From Bacteroidales bacterium (GTDB lineage Bacteria; Bacteroidota; Bacteroidia; Bacteroidales; UBA932), in the NCBI GenBank assembly GCA_017429205.1, contig JAFRPH010000016.1:1-64000 (forward strand): DNA of 64,000 nucleotides, in the 5' to 3' direction. Positions 25,966 to 35,500 of the stretch are shown here, one piece after another. A model generated the notes under the pieces. It was not told where the DNA came from. It was given only the letters and a program-made list of their open reading frames with translations, and made no database searches. The position numbers and the translations under genes were made by a program. Every line of letters starts with the position of its first letter. Positions within the stretch are counted from its first letter, which is position 1.

Positions 25966-26523
25966 TCAAAGCTTTGTTTCCGTATCCAGGATGTAGATGT
26001 CCTTGTAGTTGCGGCCGAGGCCGTCGTAGTCCAGGCCGAAGCCGACGATGAAGTCGTTCGGGATTTCCATCGCCACATAGTCCAGGCCGATGGTCTTCTT
26101 GTACATCTCGGGCTTCAGGAGCAGGGTGCACACCTTGACCTTGGCGGCCTTGCGGGCGTACAGGATCTTGACGAGGGCCTCGATGGTGCGGCCCGTGTCC
26201 ACGATGTCCTCCACGATGATGACTTCCTTGCCGGTGATGTCGCCGGTGAGGCCCATGTCCATATGCACCGCGCCCGTGGAGGAGGTGCCCCGGTACGAGG
26301 AGAGCTTGATGGACATCAGGTCCACGTCGAAGTCCAGGCGCTTCATCAGTTCGGCGGTGAAGAGAATGGAGCCGTTCAGCACGCAAAGGAGGACGGGAAC
26401 GGTTTCGGTGCCTGCGTAGTCGGCGTTCATCTTGGCGGCGACGGCGTCGATGGACTTTTCGATCTGGTCTCCCGGGATGAGGGGTTTGAAGACCTTGTCG
26501 TGAAGTTTGATTCTGTCTTTCAT
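25966..26523 (-). CDS. hpt: Hypoxanthine phosphoribosyltransferase
   Basis: This 185-aa purine-salvage enzyme has the PRPP-binding motif VIIVEDIVDTGRT (about residues 96-108), flanking VLNGSILFTAELM and SSYRGTSSTG. It converts hypoxanthine and guanine to IMP and GMP. The start is the ATG at 26523 (MKDRIKLHDK); the upstream extension is A/T-rich promoter sequence. A TATTTTTG -7 box lies 20 bases before it. It sits with adk in a logical nucleotide operon. Confidence 0.93.
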   Translation of the reverse strand: MKDRIKLHDKVFKPLIPGDQIEKSIDAVAAKMNADYAGTETVPVLLCVLNGSILFTAELMKRLDFDVDLMSIKLSSYRGTSSTGAVHMDMGLTGDITGKEVIIVEDIVDTGRTIEALVKILYARKAAKVKVCTLLLKPEMYKKTIGLDYVAMEIPNDFIVGFGLDYDGLGRNYKDIYILDTETKL

Positions 26524-26543
26524 GGGGTCCTGTTTTAGTAACA

Positions 26544-26551
26544 CAAAAATA
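26544..26551 (-). promoter_or_regulatory. -7 box of hpt-adk operon
   Basis: On the minus strand this reads TATTTTTG, 20 bases before the hpt ATG. Confidence 0.5.
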
Positions 26552-26648
26552 ATAAGAAAAACACAAAAAATCATCGAAAACATTTATTTTGAACTGAAAC
26601 AACGCGCGAACTGCACCGGGGCCCGGAAGAAAAACGTATTTTGGGCGT

Positions 26649-28241
26649 ATGAGAAGAAGAATCGTGCTGTTGTCGCTCTGGCTGGCCGCGGGGCCGGCCG
26701 CCGCCCAGACCGACGAGGTCGTCCGGGCGGCTTTGTATCTGACCGGGGCGGACGCCCCCGAAGCCCTGGACGACCGCCTCGTCGACGAGCTGGAATCTTT
26801 CCGGAGCCGCCCCTTGCCCCTCAACCGCGCCTCGCGGGCCCGCCTGCTGGAGAGCGGGCTTCTCACGCCTTACCAGGTCGCCGCGATCTCCGAATACCGA
26901 AGCCTGTCCGGCGACGTGCTGTCGTTCGCCGAGCTGGAACGGGTGGACGGCTTCGGAAAGGAGGCGGTCGCGGCGCTCCGCCCCTTCCTTTCCCTGGAAT
27001 CCGTCCGCAACCCCGGCGAAGCGGTGCGGGACACGCTCCAGTTCCGCCATTCGGCGCTTGTGCGGGCGACGCTGAAGGACCTGGGCGCCAAATACCGGCT
27101 GACGGCCGGGAACCTGGAGGCGGCGGGGGCCTGGAAAGGCCGGGACGGAACGTTCTACGGCCTTTACCGGTTGCCGAAGGGGAAGATCCTCCTTGGGGAC
27201 TATAATGTCCGCTACGCGCAGGGACTGGCTTTCTGGAGCTCCTTCCAGCTGGCCGGCCTGGCCACCCTGGACGCCTTCTCCAAGCGGGCGAACGGCATCG
27301 CGCCCTCCTGGTCCTTCAACGGGGCGGGCACGCGCCGCGGCCTGGCCTGGGACTATACGGGGCGCCATTTCCAATGGGCGCTGTTCGGCGCCCTGGACGG
27401 GACCGTCGGCGCCCACGCCGGCTGGCTGGGACGGAAGGGCCAGGCCGGCCTCACGGTCACACGGGAGCGCATCTCCCTGGACGGGAAAATGGGCGTCCGC
27501 GGGGCGGATCTCTTCGGCGAAGCGGCCTGGAACTGGAAAAAGCCCGCCGGTCTCGTCGGAAGCCTGTTCCCGATGGGAGAGCACTGGAAAGGCGCCCTAC
27601 AGGTACGGGCGCTCCCGAGCGCGTATTCCGGCAAGAAGAACGGGGAATACGGCGCGGCGGCCGGCGTCGCCTTCCTCTCGGACAGCCGCGCTTTCAAGGC
27701 CTCTCTCACCGTCGATGCGGCCCTCCTGCCCAAGCCCGAGACGGATACGGGGCGGAAGCAGGCCAAGGCGACCGGGCTCCTCTCATGGACCGTGACGGAC
27801 AACTGGCTCTTTGAGTCCCGGCTGGTCTATCGGTGCCGCAACTACGAAAGCAACCGGGCCGACATCCGGGCGGATGCGACTTGGAACCGGGACGTATGGA
27901 CCGTCAAGGGGCGTCTGAACGGGGTTCGTGACGGGGGATTCGGCCTCCTGGGCTATCTGGAGGGGGGATGGAAGCCGCCAGGCGGTTTTGCCTGGGTCCG
28001 CTTCACGGCGCACGCCACCGCCGGCTGGCAGTCCCGCATCTATGTCTATGAACGGGACGCGCCGGGCAACTTCTCGGCGCCGGCCTATTACGGGACGGGG
28101 TTCTCGGCGATGGCGTATGCGGGCTGGAAGAAGCGGTTCCGGAAGACGAACCTCAAGCTCTACCTCCGCGGCTCGTACCGGTGGCAAAAAGAAAAGCCCG
28201 GCCAAGCCGGGCTCAAACTCCAGTTGCAGGCGGACCGCTAG
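26649..28241 (+). CDS. Exported helix-hairpin-helix protein with beta-rich (barrel-like) C-terminus
   Basis: This 530-aa protein has a signal peptide (residues 1-19, AAAQ). The N-terminal ~90 residues hold ComEA-like helix-hairpin-helix repeats (PLPLNRASRARLLESGLLTPYQVAAI, FAELERVDGFGKEAVAAL). From about 110 to the end the sequence alternates aromatic/hydrophobic and polar residues like an outer-membrane beta barrel, but without a clear final Phe. Related Bacteroidetes proteins are annotated only as HhH domain proteins; a DNA-uptake role is speculative. The last codons contain the terminator of the convergent operon (28184-28213). A near-match -7 box (TATTTTG) lies five bases before the ATG. 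Confidence 0.75.
   Translation: MRRRIVLLSLWLAAGPAAAQTDEVVRAALYLTGADAPEALDDRLVDELESFRSRPLPLNRASRARLLESGLLTPYQVAAISEYRSLSGDVLSFAELERVDGFGKEAVAALRPFLSLESVRNPGEAVRDTLQFRHSALVRATLKDLGAKYRLTAGNLEAAGAWKGRDGTFYGLYRLPKGKILLGDYNVRYAQGLAFWSSFQLAGLATLDAFSKRANGIAPSWSFNGAGTRRGLAWDYTGRHFQWALFGALDGTVGAHAGWLGRKGQAGLTVTRERISLDGKMGVRGADLFGEAAWNWKKPAGLVGSLFPMGEHWKGALQVRALPSAYSGKKNGEYGAAAGVAFLSDSRAFKASLTVDAALLPKPETDTGRKQAKATGLLSWTVTDNWLFESRLVYRCRNYESNRADIRADATWNRDVWTVKGRLNGVRDGGFGLLGYLEGGWKPPGGFAWVRFTAHATAGWQSRIYVYERDAPGNFSAPAYYGTGFSAMAYAGWKKRFRKTNLKLYLRGSYRWQKEKPGQAGLKLQLQADR
28184..28213 (-). terminator. Terminator of parA-mltD operon, inside the convergent gene
   Basis: AGCCCGGC (28195-28202) and GCCGGGCT (28206-28213) form a perfect 8-bp stem with a 3-base loop. 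Read on the minus strand, TTTTCTTTTT follows the stem. It lies 25 bases after the mltD-like stop codon and within the last 20 codons of the convergent HhH gene. Confidence 0.75.
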
Positions 28242-29725
28242 CGCTTGCCCACCTTCAGCCGCTGTCCTTCGCGGATGCGGTCGCTCTTCAGGCCGTTCCA
28301 GGACTTGATGTTCTTGACGGTCGTGTGGTTCCGCGCGGCGATCTTTCCGAGGTTGTCGCCCCGCTTGACCTTGTAGTAGACCCACTGGCCGCCGCCGGAG
28401 GCGGGCTGGCGGGTGGTCGTCTTCGTGCTCCTGCTGTTCCGGCCGTCGTCGACGGATCCGGAGAACATTTCGGCCGCCTTGTACTTGTAGATGGTGTCCT
28501 GGCTGTCCAGGAAGGCGTTGCTGTAGTTGAACGGGAGACGGAGGATCTGCTCGCCCTGGTTGCCCGGGACGATGTCCTTGTAGTACTGCGGATTCAGGTC
28601 GCGGAGGTCGTCGATCGGCACCCCGATCACTTCGCTGATCTGGCGGAAGTGGAGGTTCTTGTTGATCATGAAGGTGTCGATGTGCGCGGGCATCTGCACC
28701 GGGGCGGGCTCCAGGCCGTATTCCTTCGCATAGTTCACCGCATACATCGCGCCCACCATTGCCGGCACGTAGCCGCGGGTTTCGCGGGGCAGGTGCGGGT
28801 AGATGGACCAGAAGTCCCGCCTGCCGGCGCGCTTGATGGCCTTGTTCACGTTGCCCGAGCCGCAGTTGTAGGAGGAGATCGCGAGGCTCCAGTCGCCGAA
28901 GATGCGGTAGGCGTCCCGGAGGTAGCGGGCGGCCGCGTCCACGGAGGCGACCGGGTCCATCCGGTCGTCGATGAAGGAGTCGATCCGCAGGCCGTAGTTG
29001 CGGGCGGTGGAGTGCATGAACTGCCACATCCCCGTCGCGCCCACGCGGGAGACCGCCACCGGGTTCAGGGCCGATTCGATGATGGCCATGTACTTGAGCT
29101 CCAGGGGAAGGCCGTACTTGCGGAAGGCTTCCTCGAAGATGGGCATATAGTACTGCGCGAGTCCGAGAATCTGGCCCATCCGGGTGGGCATCTTCTCGGA
29201 ATAGAGGATCATGTAGTTCTTGACGGTCTCGTTGTAGGGCAGCTGGATGAAGGAATTCATCTTCTGCAGCCGCTCGATGAGAACCCGGTCGGGAACCCCG
29301 GAGGAGAAATGGACGCTGTCCATGTTGTACTCGCTCTGCGGGTTCTCGCGGATCTGGCGGTGCAGGTACCAGATGCTCAGGAGGCTGTCGGTGACGTCGT
29401 CCGTATAGTCGAGGCCGCCCTGCTGGTCGTCGGCGTAGTCGCCGCCGCCGTACAGCGGGCTGTCGAAATAGTCGACGGCCGCGCCCATCCCGGCGGCCTC
29501 CTGGTAACGGCTCCCGCCGTCCAGCCGCTTCTCGAGGCTGTCGCGTTCCTGGACGTCCGTCTTGAGCGATTCCAGCTCCTGCTGGATCTCTTCCAGCCGC
29601 TGCCGAAGCTGGACGTTTTCCTTTTCCAGCTGCTTGCGGGTTTTACGGTCCAGTTGCACGCCCGCCGCGGCCGGGAGCGGGGAGAGGAGGAGAAGGGCCG
29701 CGCCTATGATCATTAACTTTTTCAT
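28238..29725 (-). CDS. mltD: Membrane-bound lytic murein transglycosylase D-like, SLT + LysM
   Basis: This 495-aa exported enzyme cleaves peptidoglycan glycan strands. It has a signal peptide (1-21), a coiled coil (about 28-65), an SLT domain (about 195-330) with the catalytic Glu in MAIIESALNP and the GATGMWQFM and SSYNCGSGNV motifs, then a degenerate LysM (about 360-400) and a clear C-terminal LysM (VKRGDNLGKIAARNHTT, WNGL). The start at 29725 follows the DUF5683 stop after 5 bases. The order parA-parB-DUF5683-mltD is common in Bacteroidetes and ties cell-wall growth to chromosome segregation genes. Confidence 0.92.
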   Translation of the reverse strand: MKKLMIIGAALLLLSPLPAAAGVQLDRKTRKQLEKENVQLRQRLEEIQQELESLKTDVQERDSLEKRLDGGSRYQEAAGMGAAVDYFDSPLYGGGDYADDQQGGLDYTDDVTDSLLSIWYLHRQIRENPQSEYNMDSVHFSSGVPDRVLIERLQKMNSFIQLPYNETVKNYMILYSEKMPTRMGQILGLAQYYMPIFEEAFRKYGLPLELKYMAIIESALNPVAVSRVGATGMWQFMHSTARNYGLRIDSFIDDRMDPVASVDAAARYLRDAYRIFGDWSLAISSYNCGSGNVNKAIKRAGRRDFWSIYPHLPRETRGYVPAMVGAMYAVNYAKEYGLEPAPVQMPAHIDTFMINKNLHFRQISEVIGVPIDDLRDLNPQYYKDIVPGNQGEQILRLPFNYSNAFLDSQDTIYKYKAAEMFSGSVDDGRNSRSTKTTTRQPASGGGQWVYYKVKRGDNLGKIAARNHTTVKNIKSWNGLKSDRIREGQRLKVGKR

Positions 29726-29730
29726 CCGTG

Positions 29731-30642
29731 TCAGAATCTGAGGGTGAGGCCGAGCCCCACGCCGGGGGCCGCGGCGAATTCCGGCGAGATGACCGTGGGC
29801 TCCAGCCGGAGGGTGATGTCGTCGTCCACTTCGAAGTCCTGCATATACGCGAAGACGTTCGCGTCGACGACTTGGATGACATAGAACAGGGCCGTGGCCA
29901 GGATTGAGTAGTCCCGGTACCGTCGGTAGAGATCGCGGTAAATGAGCGCGTTCTCTGCGGTGATCGGAGGCTTCACCGCTTCCGGGTCCTCGCTGGTCGC
30001 CTGTTCGTAGATCCATCTGTAGCGCTCGTAGTTGCGCTTGTTGTCCGAGTAGAAGTACACGCCCCCGGCGATGGCGCCCCAATAGATGGGAATCTTCCAG
30101 TATTCGCCGTTGTACACCTGTCCCAGGCAGGGGAACAGGATGGAGTACAGGGTGGCCTTGCCGGGATCGGGCTTCCGTTCCGCGGGGAAGGTGACGGTCA
30201 TGTCCAGGAGGGAGCCCCACCAGACGAGTCCGGCTCCGATGTAGGACCAGGTGCTGTACTTCTTGAACTTGTCGTCGCCGGTAGACTTGTACTGGTTGTT
30301 GAAATGGATGCCCAGGCCCACGCCGGCGCCGATGCCGCCGTATATGACGGGCAGCTTCCAGTACTGCCGGTTGTAGATCTGGCCGCCGCCCACGAAGACC
30401 GTGGAGCCCATGAACAGGTTCTGGACCTGCCCGGGCCGCTTGTGCGCCAGGGAGCCGAAATACTGCTTGAAGCTGAAGAGCTGTGAGCTGTCCGTCTTCG
30501 CCTGCTTGGTAGAGTCCGCATAGTTCTGCGAGAAGGCGTCCCGCTTGAACTGGTCGTCCCGCGCCTGGCCGCGAAGGACGGCAGGTGCGAGCAGGGCGAG
30601 CAGCCCGGCGGCGAGGACGGTGATGAGACGGCGCAATTGCAT
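29731..30642 (-). CDS. DUF5683 family protein
   Basis: This 303-aa protein has an N-terminal signal peptide (to about residue 26) and two similar Gly/aromatic-rich membrane-like stretches (VFVGGGQIYNRQYWKLPVIYGGI at about 80-102 and PCLGQVYNGEYWKIPIYWGAI at about 168-188). That internal repeat is typical of DUF5683, as I recall it. The C-terminus ends in Phe after GVGLGLTLRF, suggesting outer-membrane strands. Function unknown. It sits between parB and mltD in the conserved order. Confidence 0.85.
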   Translation of the reverse strand: MQLRRLITVLAAGLLALLAPAVLRGQARDDQFKRDAFSQNYADSTKQAKTDSSQLFSFKQYFGSLAHKRPGQVQNLFMGSTVFVGGGQIYNRQYWKLPVIYGGIGAGVGLGIHFNNQYKSTGDDKFKKYSTWSYIGAGLVWWGSLLDMTVTFPAERKPDPGKATLYSILFPCLGQVYNGEYWKIPIYWGAIAGGVYFYSDNKRNYERYRWIYEQATSEDPEAVKPPITAENALIYRDLYRRYRDYSILATALFYVIQVVDANVFAYMQDFEVDDDITLRLEPTVISPEFAAAPGVGLGLTLRF

Positions 30643-30648
30643 AGAGGA

Positions 30649-31581
30649 CTATCCGCGGTTAGGGTCGAGGGCCTGCAAGAAACGTTCCATCTGCTCGTCC
30701 GAATCGAAACGGATGGTGATGGTGCCTTTCCCGGCGGGGGAGCGCTTCAGGGAGATGTTTTCGCCGAAATAGCGTCCCACGTTCTCCAGGAGACGGTAGT
30801 ACATCTCGGGGAGCTCCTGCGGCTCTTTCTCCTCCGGCTGCGGAAGACCTTTCTCCAGCGCGCGGACCTTCTCCTCCAGCTGGCGGACGGAGAGGCCGCG
30901 GCGGACGATGAGGTCGCAGAGCATTTCCTGCGCCTTCGGGTCGTCCACGCCCAGGAGGACCTTCGCGTGGCCGACGCTGACCAGGCCCACCTTCAGGTCG
31001 TGCTGGACCTTGGCGGGGAGTTTCAGCAGGCGGAGCTGGTTCGCCACGGAGGCGCGCTTCTTGCCCACGCGGTCCGCCATCTGCTCCTGCGTCAGGCGGC
31101 ATTCCTCCATCAGGCGCTGGTAGCTCATCGCCACCTCGATCGGGTCCAGGTTCTCGCGCTGGATGTTCTCGACGATGGCCATCTCCAGCATGCCCTGGTC
31201 GTTCGCGTCGCGGATGTAGGCGGGGATCATGTCCATCCCGGCCTTCGTGCAGGCGCGGAAGCGGCGCTCGCCGCTGATGATCTGGTACTTGGAGCCCTTC
31301 TTGCGGACGGTGATGGGCTGGATGAGCCCGAACGTGCGGATGGAGTCCGCCAGTTCCTGGAGGGCTTCCTCCCCGAAGCTCATCCGGGGCTGGAAGGGAT
31401 TCGGTTCGATCAGGTCCACGGGGATGCGGAGGACGTCGGCCGTGACTTCCTTGTCGGGAGTGGTGCCGACCACTTCCTTGTTGATGTAGCCGACCGGCTT
31501 GCGGATGTCGCGGAGGTCGGTCGCGTCGTCGCCGAGGAGGGCGCTGAGGCCTTTGCCCAGGCCGTGCTGTACTTTCGCCAT
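30649..31581 (-). CDS. parB: Chromosome partitioning protein ParB
   Basis: This 310-aa protein binds parS centromere sites and loads SMC near the origin. The nuclease-like CTP-binding domain has ERRFRACTKAG (about residues 105-115) and NIQRENLDPIE; the HTH region is LTQEQMADRVGKKRASVANQLRLLKLP (about 160-190), followed by a C-terminal dimerisation part. It overlaps the parA stop by one base (TGATG). No canonical parS was found in the window. Confidence 0.95.
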   Translation of the reverse strand: MAKVQHGLGKGLSALLGDDATDLRDIRKPVGYINKEVVGTTPDKEVTADVLRIPVDLIEPNPFQPRMSFGEEALQELADSIRTFGLIQPITVRKKGSKYQIISGERRFRACTKAGMDMIPAYIRDANDQGMLEMAIVENIQRENLDPIEVAMSYQRLMEECRLTQEQMADRVGKKRASVANQLRLLKLPAKVQHDLKVGLVSVGHAKVLLGVDDPKAQEMLCDLIVRRGLSVRQLEEKVRALEKGLPQPEEKEPQELPEMYYRLLENVGRYFGENISLKRSPAGKGTITIRFDSDEQMERFLQALDPNRG

Positions 31582-32354
31582 CAGATGTCTTCGTTCTTGG
31601 TGAGCACTTCCTCCGCCAGGTGGAGGTAGTTGGAAGTGCCGTTGTTGGTCACGTCATAAAGGACGATGGGCTTGCCGTGCGAGGGGGCCTCGCTCAGGCG
31701 GATGGAGCGCTGGATGATCGTGTTGAACACCAGGTCCTTGAAGTGTTCCCGCAGCTGCATCACCACCTGGCTGTGCACCTTCGTGCGGCCGTCGAACATC
31801 GTCACGACGAAGCCCTCGATGGTGAGACCCGGGTTGATGTTGTTCTGCACCAGGCGGATGGTCTGGAGCAGTTTCGCGAGGCCTTCCAGGGCGAAGAACT
31901 CCGGCTGGACCGGAATCATCACGGAATCGGCCGCCGTCAGGCAGTTGACGGTGATGAAGCCCAGGGAAGGGGAGCAGTCGATGATGATGTAGTCATAGCG
32001 GTCCCGGATGGGCGCCAGGGCCTTCTTGAGGTAGGACTCCCGGTCCGGCCACTTGATCATCTCGATTTCCGAGCCCACGAGGTTGATGTGGGAGGGAATC
32101 ATGTGGAGGTTCTGCAGCTCCGTCTGGATGAGGGCGTCCTCCGCGGGGATGTCCCCCCGGATGACCTCGTACAGGGTGCGCTTCTCGTCGTTGTCCGGGG
32201 AGAAGTTGAGGCCGGAGGTCGTATTGGCCTGCGGATCCGCGTCGATGATGAGCACCTTCTTCTCCAGGACCGCGAGGGACGCGGCCAGGTTGATGGCCGT
32301 CGTGGTCTTGCCCACGCCGCCCTTCTGGTTCGCTATGGCGATGATTTTTCCCAT
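31581..32354 (-). CDS. parA: Chromosome partitioning ATPase ParA (Soj)
   Basis: This 257-aa MinD/ParA ATPase has the deviant Walker A KGGVGKTT (residues 11-18), Walker B-like YIIIDCSPSLGF (about 116-127) and IPVQPEFFALEGL. With ParB it segregates the origin region. It is the first gene of a four-gene operon ending at the terminator in 28184-28213. The promoter lies at 32394-32401. Confidence 0.95.
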   Translation of the reverse strand: MGKIIAIANQKGGVGKTTTAINLAASLAVLEKKVLIIDADPQANTTSGLNFSPDNDEKRTLYEVIRGDIPAEDALIQTELQNLHMIPSHINLVGSEIEMIKWPDRESYLKKALAPIRDRYDYIIIDCSPSLGFITVNCLTAADSVMIPVQPEFFALEGLAKLLQTIRLVQNNINPGLTIEGFVVTMFDGRTKVHSQVVMQLREHFKDLVFNTIIQRSIRLSEAPSHGKPIVLYDVTNNGTSNYLHLAEEVLTKNEDI

Positions 32355-32393
32355 ATTCGTAGATGGTCCGCCCCTGGATGGGCAAACATTCTA

Positions 32394-32401
32394 CAAATAT
32401 A
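32394..32401 (-). promoter_or_regulatory. -7 box of parA operon
   Basis: On the minus strand this reads TATATTTG, about 40 bases before the parA ATG. Confidence 0.55.
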
Positions 32402-32430
32402 GGAAAATATCCCCGTCCCTGCAAGGGAAT

Positions 32431-32449
32431 GTTCCACAAAAAGTTCCAC
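32431..32449. promoter_or_regulatory. Two direct GTTCCAC repeats upstream of parA
   Basis: GTTCCAC occurs at 32431-32437 and 32443-32449, 12 bases apart. Each resembles one half of a parS palindrome (TGTTyCACG). The repeats are direct, not inverted, so this is not a full parS site. Confidence 0.3.
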
Positions 32450-32470
32450 GCCGCCCGGTTCCGGACCGGA

Positions 32471-32502
32471 TTTGGAATTGTAATTAAATTTTTGTTAATT
32501 TG
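32471..32502 (+). promoter_or_regulatory. Likely promoter of susCD operon
   Basis: TTTG at 32471-32474 and TTAATTTG at 32495-32502 (one mismatch to TAnnTTTG) are 20 nt apart. The SusC ATG is about 88 nt further on, leaving room for a leader. Confidence 0.45.
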
Positions 32503-32533
32503 CGGTCGGAATGGTTAGTAGTACGTGTATAAT

Positions 32534-32551
32534 GGCCTGCAAGGCCTTTTT
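32534..32551 (+). promoter_or_regulatory. Hairpin plus T-run in susC leader, possible attenuator
   Basis: GGCCT and AGGCC enclose a 3-base loop and are followed by TTTTT (32547-32551), 39 bases before the susC ATG. It looks like a small intrinsic terminator inside the leader. Confidence 0.4.
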
Positions 32552-32589
32552 GTACTGATTACAAACTGAAATTAACCTAATGTTTAACC

Positions 32590-35500
32590 ATGAAAGGAAT
32601 TAAGATTTTATTCTCGATTCTGGCCCTTTCCGTCTGCACGGCGCTCGCCGGACAGAACATCACGGTCAAGGGCACAGTGACGGACGCCTCGAACGGCGAT
32701 CCGGTTCCCGCCACATCTGTCATCGTCAGCGGCACCACACAGGGTGTCGTTTCCGACGTGGATGGTGTCTATTCGATCAGCGCCCCTTCGGACGGCGTCC
32801 TGATCTTCTCCTCCATCGGCTATGAGACCATGCAGGTTTCCATCCGGGGCAACCGCCTCCTGAACGTGGAGCTCACTCCCAGCGCCGAATTCCTGGACGA
32901 GACCATCGTCGTCGCCTACGGCACGGCGAAGAAGTCCTCCTATTCCGGTTCCGCCACGATGGTCCGCTCCGAGGAGCTGGCCCAGAAGCCCGTCTCCTCC
33001 GTGGAGCAGGCCCTCCAGGGCAAGATTCCCGGCCTGCAGGTGAGCACCGCCTCCGGCCAGCCGGGCGCCGCGACCACCTTCCGCATCCGCGGTACCGGTA
33101 CGCTCAACGCCTCCTCCTCGCCGCTGTACGTGATCGACGGCGTGGCCACCACGAGCTCCAATTACTCCAAGAACGCCAGTGATGCGAACACCACCACCAG
33201 CATCCTGTCCAGCATCAATCCGCAGGACATCGAGTCCATCACGGTGCTGAAGGATGCCGCGGCCGCCTCCCTGTACGGCTCCCGCGCGGCGAACGGCGTC
33301 GTGATCATCACCACCAAGACCGGCAAGGCCGGCCAGGGCCACATGAACTTCAACGCCGCCTACGGCGTCTCCGCCGTCCCGCGCCAGTACGAGATGGCGC
33401 ATTCCGGGGACTATTACAAGCTCATCTTCAACAGCTACATGGAAGCCGGCAAGGGCGCCGAGTGGGCCAACGAGCAGGCGCAGGGCACCCTGTCCTGGAA
33501 CCCGTTCAACATGGCCAACCCGCTGGACGCCAATGGCAATGTGGCCAGCGGCGCGAAGGTCGTCATCGACACGGACTGGCAGCGCGAGGTGATGAAGAAG
33601 GGCTATTCCCAGGACTACAACCTGAGCTACTCCGGCGGCACCGACAAGCTCAACTACTTCTTCTCCGGCGGCTACTTCGACCAGACCGGCACCACGCCCA
33701 CGGCCCGCTACACCCGTTATTCCGGCAAGGCGAACATCGAGGCGCAGGTGAAGCCCTGGCTCAAGGGCGGCATAAACGTCGTGTTCTCCTACGCCACGCA
33801 GAACTCCGAAGTCTCCCAGAGCGCCGGCGCCTCCCCGCTGTACAACGCCCTCGCCTTCCCGAACGCCGTCCCGGTGTACAAGGTCGATTCCAACGGCAAC
33901 TACGTCCTGGACGAGGCCGGTGAGAAGCAGTACAACTGGACGAACCCGGCCGCCAAGGACTTCAACCCGGTGGCCATCCCGCTGATGAACACCAACAAGG
34001 CCAATACGGCCCGCCTGCTGGCCTCCTTCTTCACCGAGGTGAAGTTCATGGACGGCCTCACCGCCCGCACGACCTTCTCGCCCGACTACGTGTCCGTGTA
34101 CGATATCTTCTATTGGAACAAGTATCACGGTGACGGTCCGGCTTACAGCGGCCGCGGCGGCCGTACCCAGACCAGCGACCTGATGTTCACCAGCACCACC
34201 ACGCTGAACTTCAACCGCAGCTTCGGCCTCCACTCGGTGTCCGCCATGGCCGGTTACGAGTACTGGCAGAGCCGGATCACCCGCTTCGACGGCGCCGCCA
34301 CCGGCTTCGCCTTCGACTTCCTCCAGGAACTCGCCGGCGCCAGCAAGCCGCAGTCCCTCACTTCCTGGTACACCGACGCCGCCCTGATCTCCTACCTGGG
34401 CCACGCCGAGTACAACTACGCCGAGAAGTACTTCGCTTCCGCTTCGTTCCGTCGGGACGGTTCCTCCGTGTTCGGCGCGGACAACAAGTGGGGCAACTTC
34501 TTCAGCGTGGGCGCCTCCTGGCGGATGAAGCAGGAGGACTTCCTGAAAGACGTCGACTGGCTGAGCGACCTCAAGTTCCGTGTCAGCTACGGTACCTCCG
34601 GCAACAACGCCGGTCTTAGCCGCTACGAGTCCCTGGGTCTTTGGACGGCCAGCGACAGCTATCAGTACGGTTACAACTCCGGTCTCGGCCACACGAGCCT
34701 TTCCAACCCGGAACTGGGCTGGGAGAAGCAGAAGATGCTGAACATCGGCCTGGACTTCGGCTTCGCCGGCAACCGCATCAACGGTTCCGTCGAGTACTTC
34801 CGGAAGGCTTCCGACGACCTGCTCTACGAGTTCCCGCTGCCCGCTTCCCACGGTCTCACCAGCGTGATGATGAACCTCGCCAAGGTGCAGAACCAGGGCG
34901 TGGAGTTCAGCCTGAACGCCGTTCCCGTGCAGACCGCGGACTTCAACTGGGACGTGAACTTCAACTTCTCCTACAACGCCGACAAGATCCTGGACCTCGC
35001 GGGTGACGACGACATCATCATGGGCGACACCAAGAAGATCTGGAAGGTGGGCGAGAGCCAGTACATGTTCTACATGCCCACCTGGGTGGGTGTGGATCCC
35101 GCCAATGGCGACCCGCTCTGGAAAGGTGCCGACGGAAACACGAACAACTATTCCATAGCCGAGTACGAGCAGCAGGGCCGCTCGACGCCTTGGGGCTTCG
35201 GTTCCCTGACGAACAACCTCTCCTGGAAGGGCTTGAGCCTCTCCTTCATGTTCTACTACAACCTGGGCGGCAAGTTCTATGACAGCCTGTACGCCAACAT
35301 GATGCACGAGGGCAACAACTCCGGCAAAAATATCTGCGTGGACGAACTCAACGCCTGGACGCCGACCAACACCAACACCGACGTGCCGAAGTTCATCAAC
35401 ACGAACGACAACCAGAGCAACTCCCCGAGCACGCGTTTCCTGTACAGCGCCACCTACCTGAAGCTCAAGAACGTGAACCTCTCCTACAACCTGCCCAGGA

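Noticed and set aside
32355..32589. A canonical parS site beside parA
   Set aside because: Only direct GTTCCAC half-like repeats are present; no TGTTyCACGTGrAACA palindrome was found in the spacer or elsewhere by eye.
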